The notes under the pieces are model-generated. The model was not told the origin of the DNA. It saw nothing but the letters and a program-made list of their open reading frames with translations, and ran no database searches. This document shows, piece by piece, positions 28,248-31,625 of a DNA stretch of 31,625 nt. Each line of letters opens with the position of its first letter. The first letter of the stretch is position 1. Source of the DNA: Chara braunii (Eukaryota; Streptophyta; Charophyceae; Charales; Characeae); the NCBI GenBank assembly GCA_003427395.1, contig BFEA01000278.1, positions 7,506 through 39,130 of the forward strand, given 5' to 3'. The position numbers and the translations under genes were made by a program.

Positions 28248-29298
28248 TGCAATAACCCGCTCCTGTATGCCTATGTCGTCGGCCAAGGGGACCACCCGCA
28301 GGCCGCAAATTCGGCCCTAAGGCCCTGCGTCCGACCGTGGGGTACAACACCCCTTAAATGTGGCTTCAGAGGGCCTACGCCCAACAATTGATCGAAGTCA
28401 TTTGCCTGTCGAAATATCGAGGCTCACAAGTCAAAGTCTTCACGGACCTAGTCCAGACCACCAATCAGACACACACACTTGGTTGTACGCAGGTATCCAA
28501 ACATCATTCTGTCCAAGCGGAAGTCTACAAATGTATGAGATCCAAGCCATCGGCTGTGAGTCAATCTGAGCCTCCGTGGGTGAGAGACCAAAGGCTGGTC
28601 AACCTCCTCAACACTACTTATTGACCAAGCCCCTGGGAGTCAATCTTGCCTTGCTGACTTGACGCTGGCACAACGTTGGCTCGATGTTGGCACGGCGCTC
28701 GCAAGACGGTGGCTCTACGCTTGCATTGTGTGACGACGACGCGAGACTGATGCTTTGTGTGCTGGCACCTCCCTGCTTTTGGCCCCAGCTGTCTTATTGG
28801 ATGCTGCCGTGGCACTTGCCACGTTGTTTTGGCAGTGTTGACCGTGGTGCATGCCACACTGTCTTCGACACTGATTGGGGATGCAAAAAAGAGGGACATC
28901 GGAATCTGTGGGGTTGATTGATTGAGAGAGAGGGGACTTACCTGTTGCTGTTGCCGACATTGCGCGCTGCAAAAACGTCTCCATGTGAGAATTGTTCCTA
29001 CGTGGCACTATGTTCTGATCAGGTCTTGTCAGGCTCGTTTCTGGAACACTATTTGCTTACGTGGACATGGGGTGGACACCCGAAGGAGAAGTGGGAATGA
29101 GGGTGCCTCGTCTACGTGGACATTGATGGATACATTATCATCCACCGCCTAAGTCTAATATCCGCCCCTTCCTCCTTTGTCCTATGGTTTGACATTGTAT
29201 CACAAATTACATTTCACTATTATTGGAGACATTTTCCAGTGCTGAGTCATCTTGTATTTTGACGCTTGACGAGTTTCCTCCAGACTGGGTTCACCACA
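28248..29298 (+). repeat. 3' LTR of element B (1051 bp)
   Basis: Starts TGCAATAAC and ends CACCACA; aligns with 20810-21817. It contains about 40 bp more than the 5' copy, mainly around 28800-28850, where a TGGCACTTGCCACG-type segment is extra. Many differences between the copies are C/T or G/A changes, as expected from methylated DNA. Confidence 0.9.
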
Positions 29299-30256
29299 AC
29301 TGCTGCAATCCTACACTAATGTTGTTTGTAAGGTGTTAGCAATCAATCACAACTCAACTAATCAATGGTCCTAACTTGCATCATCAAGCAGCAGTGTTTG
29401 TCGTGTGCACAACGGCCCACCCATGTGCCCAGGAACCCGCTTATAACCGGTACTGACCGTTATTTATCCTCACGTGCAACGAGCTTTACATCCGACTGAT
29501 TTGGCTGATCAAGAGGCAGTTTAAGGACAGCCCCCAAGGTCCTAAGGAATTATTTAACGTCGCAAGCAGGACGACAATCACATCCAATATTCAGATCAAA
29601 TCCCGCCAGAAATGATTTATAGACGGTCTGGTAAACATTTTGCATAGGACTGGTCAGTCCACGTTCCCTCTATAGTGCAGCAAGAGCTTAAAGGACAAAG
29701 CAGCATAGCATGTGTGCTCTACTCCCATTGGTTGGCATGGTGACCGTGACCCGTGCTTTGACCAGGGCCCTTCAAAGGCACCGGCCTCTCCTTTCCAGAT
29801 GCACTACCAGGAAGAATGTCGACTCTCAAGGTAGAGCGCTCACGACTCCTGAACCGAAAGAGGACACTCAAGTGGAACTCACTTCCTCGCGATAAGAATA
29901 GATCGAGACGGGAAAATAAGGCAAGGGAACAACGTACCTCAGGATAGCTCCCCCCAACCACAAATTTCTCACCAATTGGGCCGACGTGCATTTTGATGAC
30001 CGGTCATAATATCGGTACCACCCACAACGCAATGCAGTGCCACCTCAGCCAAAATACATGTCATCATACTCTCATCATCCGACATATACTTGTTGTCGCC
30101 ACATCTCCCACGTTGTCGCCACAGCCTTCCTGCCAGCCTCCCCTCTACCCGAGAGTAGCAAATCATGCCAGCGCCAATGTATCCTCACTGCGTAGAAGCT
30201 TCGTCAGCGCACCAAGTAACAATGCCGCCAGCGCTGATAATGACGATCTTGAACCA
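29299..30256 (-). other. Probable outer leader of element D; no gene seen
   Basis: No coding motif; ORFs are below 105 codons and overlap each other. By position it joins 20586-20809 once element B is removed, giving a leader of about 1.2 kb, similar to the 1.4 kb of element A. TTGTCGCCACA occurs twice near 30092-30122. Confidence 0.45.
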
Positions 30257-30268
30257 GCTCCGATACCA
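30257..30268 (-). other. Primer-binding site, probably of element D
   Basis: The minus strand reads TGGTATCGGAGC, eleven of twelve matches to the classical plant initiator-Met site TGGTATCAGAGC. It lies three bases from a CA end, with the same spacing as in element B. It points into 30256 and leftward, toward the D gag. Confidence 0.65.
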
Positions 30269-30271
30269 ATT

Positions 30272-30460
30272 TGCAAGGAATATGAGCAAGAGCGATAGAC
30301 AGAAATCCACGTTGCAAAATCATGAAGAAGCTCAGATAGTCATGAACCAAGCAAAGAGTGCAATGCACCAAGATACCGTCCAAATAAGAGCAATACAATG
30401 AACTCAAATGTCGATGTCGCGACTTTCTGGTCACACCACCACTATATCCAATGTCGCACT
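30272..30460 (-). repeat. 3' end of the 5' LTR of element D, interrupted by a solo LTR
   Basis: On the plus strand it begins TGCAAGG, i.e. the minus-strand LTR ends in CA before the primer-binding site. It runs to the target duplication of the solo LTR and probably resumes at 31229. It does not match LTR-A, LTR-B or LTR-C. With no second copy in the window its length cannot be set. Confidence 0.45.
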
Positions 30461-31228
30461 TGTTGTATGGCGCCCAACCTATCCTACTCGGCGTATCTAG
30501 CCTATCTACATTCTTGCAAAAAGATCACTCTGAAGTCGAAGCAGCGCCCATGCAGACACTAGTGTCACAACGAAGCAATGTGTCCGCATTGCTTGCCTAA
30601 GCCAGAATGCCACTGCCAGGGGCTCACACTCTCCTTTATGGAAAGTGTGTCGTTGCTGGCTGTCCTTACCAGGGGTGTGGGAGCCCAAAAACTTCAGTTG
30701 GGCCTCAAGCGTCTGCGCCCAGGCCCAGTTTCCGAAACTGGTCTGGGCCTCGTGCACTTAGGCACGTTCAGGCAGCCACCCAACATTCTCATTGACTCGC
30801 GGCAAATATGTCACAGCAATGTTGCTTCCTCATTGGCCCGTAACCAGTTTGTGATGTAGGCCTCACATAGCGAGTGCCCCAGGCGCAACCTCCTGAGCCT
30901 TGCGCTCAACTGTACAACGCAGCCCCTTTGTTTTCGGAAAGAGTCTGGAGGCTCGTGCTGTGTTGTAACCAACTAGACTTAGAACTAGAGCTCAAGTATT
31001 CAAGATCGCGGGAAGGGATCTGGGTAAATGTTTAAGTGCGAAACCAGACAAAATTCCGCCTGCTGCAACTGTTTTGAGTACCCACATATGGAAAAATCGT
31101 CGAGAGCAGGCCTCACGTGGATATCCAGGCCCACCTTCACTTAGGGACGGCACGAGGCTTGCTCGGGGCCACAGTCCCAAACGCTTGTATGTCTGATAAG
31201 GGCTCTGCGAGGCTGATTCCTCGCATTA
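30461..31228 (-). mobile_element. Solo LTR of the element C family (768 bp)
   Basis: The reverse complement aligns with 9977-11313 once the MITE there is removed. Flanks are the perfect 5-bp target duplication GCACT (30456-30460 and 31229-31233). No internal sequence adjoins it. Recombination between the two LTRs of a full element leaves exactly this product. The minus-strand start reads TAATGCGAGG, so the terminal TG has decayed; the other end is TGTTGTAT on the plus strand (CA terminus). Confidence 0.85.
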
Positions 31229-31233
31229 GCACT

Positions 31234-31547
31234 TGATGCAAATATCATTGCATGCCTTGCTGCCACGCATTTTTTTTTTTTTTTGCCTATTTTGCCTGAA
31301 GTATCTTTGAAGTAGGTCCTTGCCAGCACGCGCCGATTGACCTCGCCAGAGCCAACAGCCAAAAGTACTGGGACACATCTAATTGGCATCCATCAGGGGA
31401 TACCAAACAGTTGTGGGGTCCAATTGAAGCAAAAGATAGTACGCTAATTTGGACTACCCTCAACAATAAACCCCAGGGACAACTGGCAAAATGTTAGCTA
31501 GCACCAATCCCTTGGCAAGGGTGACACCCATCCGTCGAGATTTGTAG

Positions 31548-31548
<1 letters not shown>
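31234..31548. other. Sequence right of the solo LTR; possibly more of LTR-D
   Basis: No gene is supported. A T-run lies at 31270-31284. If the solo LTR sits inside the 5' LTR of element D, this is the continuation of that LTR. Confidence 0.35.

Positions 31549-31625
<77 letters not shown>
31549..31625. repeat. CT microsatellite passing into GT at the window end
   Basis: About 32 CT units from 31549 to 31613, then GT units to the last base. It continues beyond the window. Confidence 0.98.

Larger units (their letters stand above)
20810..29298 (+). mobile_element. Element B: complete but decayed Ty3/gypsy retrotransposon
   Basis: 5' LTR, primer-binding site, leader, gag, protease remnant, reverse transcriptase, RNase H, integrase, C-terminal domain, polypurine tract and 3' LTR occur in order on the plus strand over 8.5 kb. 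The two LTRs differ at roughly one in seven or eight positions in the first 330 bp, by eye, and by several indels, so the insertion is old. Stops and frameshifts occur in every coding domain. Confidence 0.9.

Noticed and set aside
1-31625. CRISPR arrays, bacterial operons, rRNA genes
   Set aside because: No regularly spaced identical repeats with unique spacers and no rRNA signature; the window is eukaryotic nuclear in character.

Overview
This is repeat-rich nuclear DNA of a green plant or streptophyte alga. The best taxonomic clue is a U6 snRNA-like sequence at 6159-6261 that ends in the plant-type 3' part (CGAGAAATGGTCCAAATT). Primer-binding sites resembling initiator tRNA-Met fit as well. 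A charophyte or early land plant would suit the heavy Ty3/gypsy load, but that last step is a guess. Nearly everything recognisable is a decayed long-terminal-repeat (LTR) retrotransposon, and no intact host gene was found. All identifications are by eye, without any database search.

Layout. (1) 1-5493, minus strand: a gag-only Ty3/gypsy-type element, 'A'. It has a 1.28-kb 5' LTR (4214-5493), a primer-binding site, a long leader, a gag with two in-frame stops and a frameshift, a polypurine tract, and a 3' LTR that matches only over 697-1257. No pol lies between the LTRs. (2) 5494-6652: unassigned DNA with three N bases, the U6 sequence with a 17-A tail, and the polypurine tract plus first 133 bp of another A-family LTR on the plus strand. 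(3) 6653-11313, plus strand: the 3' part of a second Ty3/gypsy element, 'C'. It has protease end, reverse transcriptase, RNase H, integrase, a C-terminal domain and a 3' LTR. That LTR holds a 544-bp inverted-repeat element flanked by TTAA (piggyBac-like MITE). (4) 11314-17590: low-copy DNA with a decayed minus-strand gene that has one convincing intron (11693-12854), a second diverged copy of part of it (about 13285-13370), and one further exon-like ORF (16929-17228). (5) 17591-18768: a truncated A-family LTR, minus strand. (6) 18939-20585: a long gag of a third element, 'D', minus strand. (7) 20810-29298, plus strand: a structurally complete but decayed Ty3/gypsy element, 'B', with two 1-kb LTRs, primer-binding site, gag, pol and polypurine tract. 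(8) 29299-30455: probably the 5' leader, primer-binding site and start of the 5' LTR of D. (9) 30461-31228: a solo LTR of the C family, minus strand, with a perfect 5-bp target duplication. (10) The window ends in a long CT/GT microsatellite.

The likely history is nested insertion. Element B appears to have landed in the leader of D, and a C-family element landed in D's 5' LTR and recombined down to a solo LTR. The MITE landed in the 3' LTR of C. All coding regions carry stops or frameshifts, so none should make a full product. Elements A and B, and apparently D, share one primer-binding core, consistent with a common tRNA primer.
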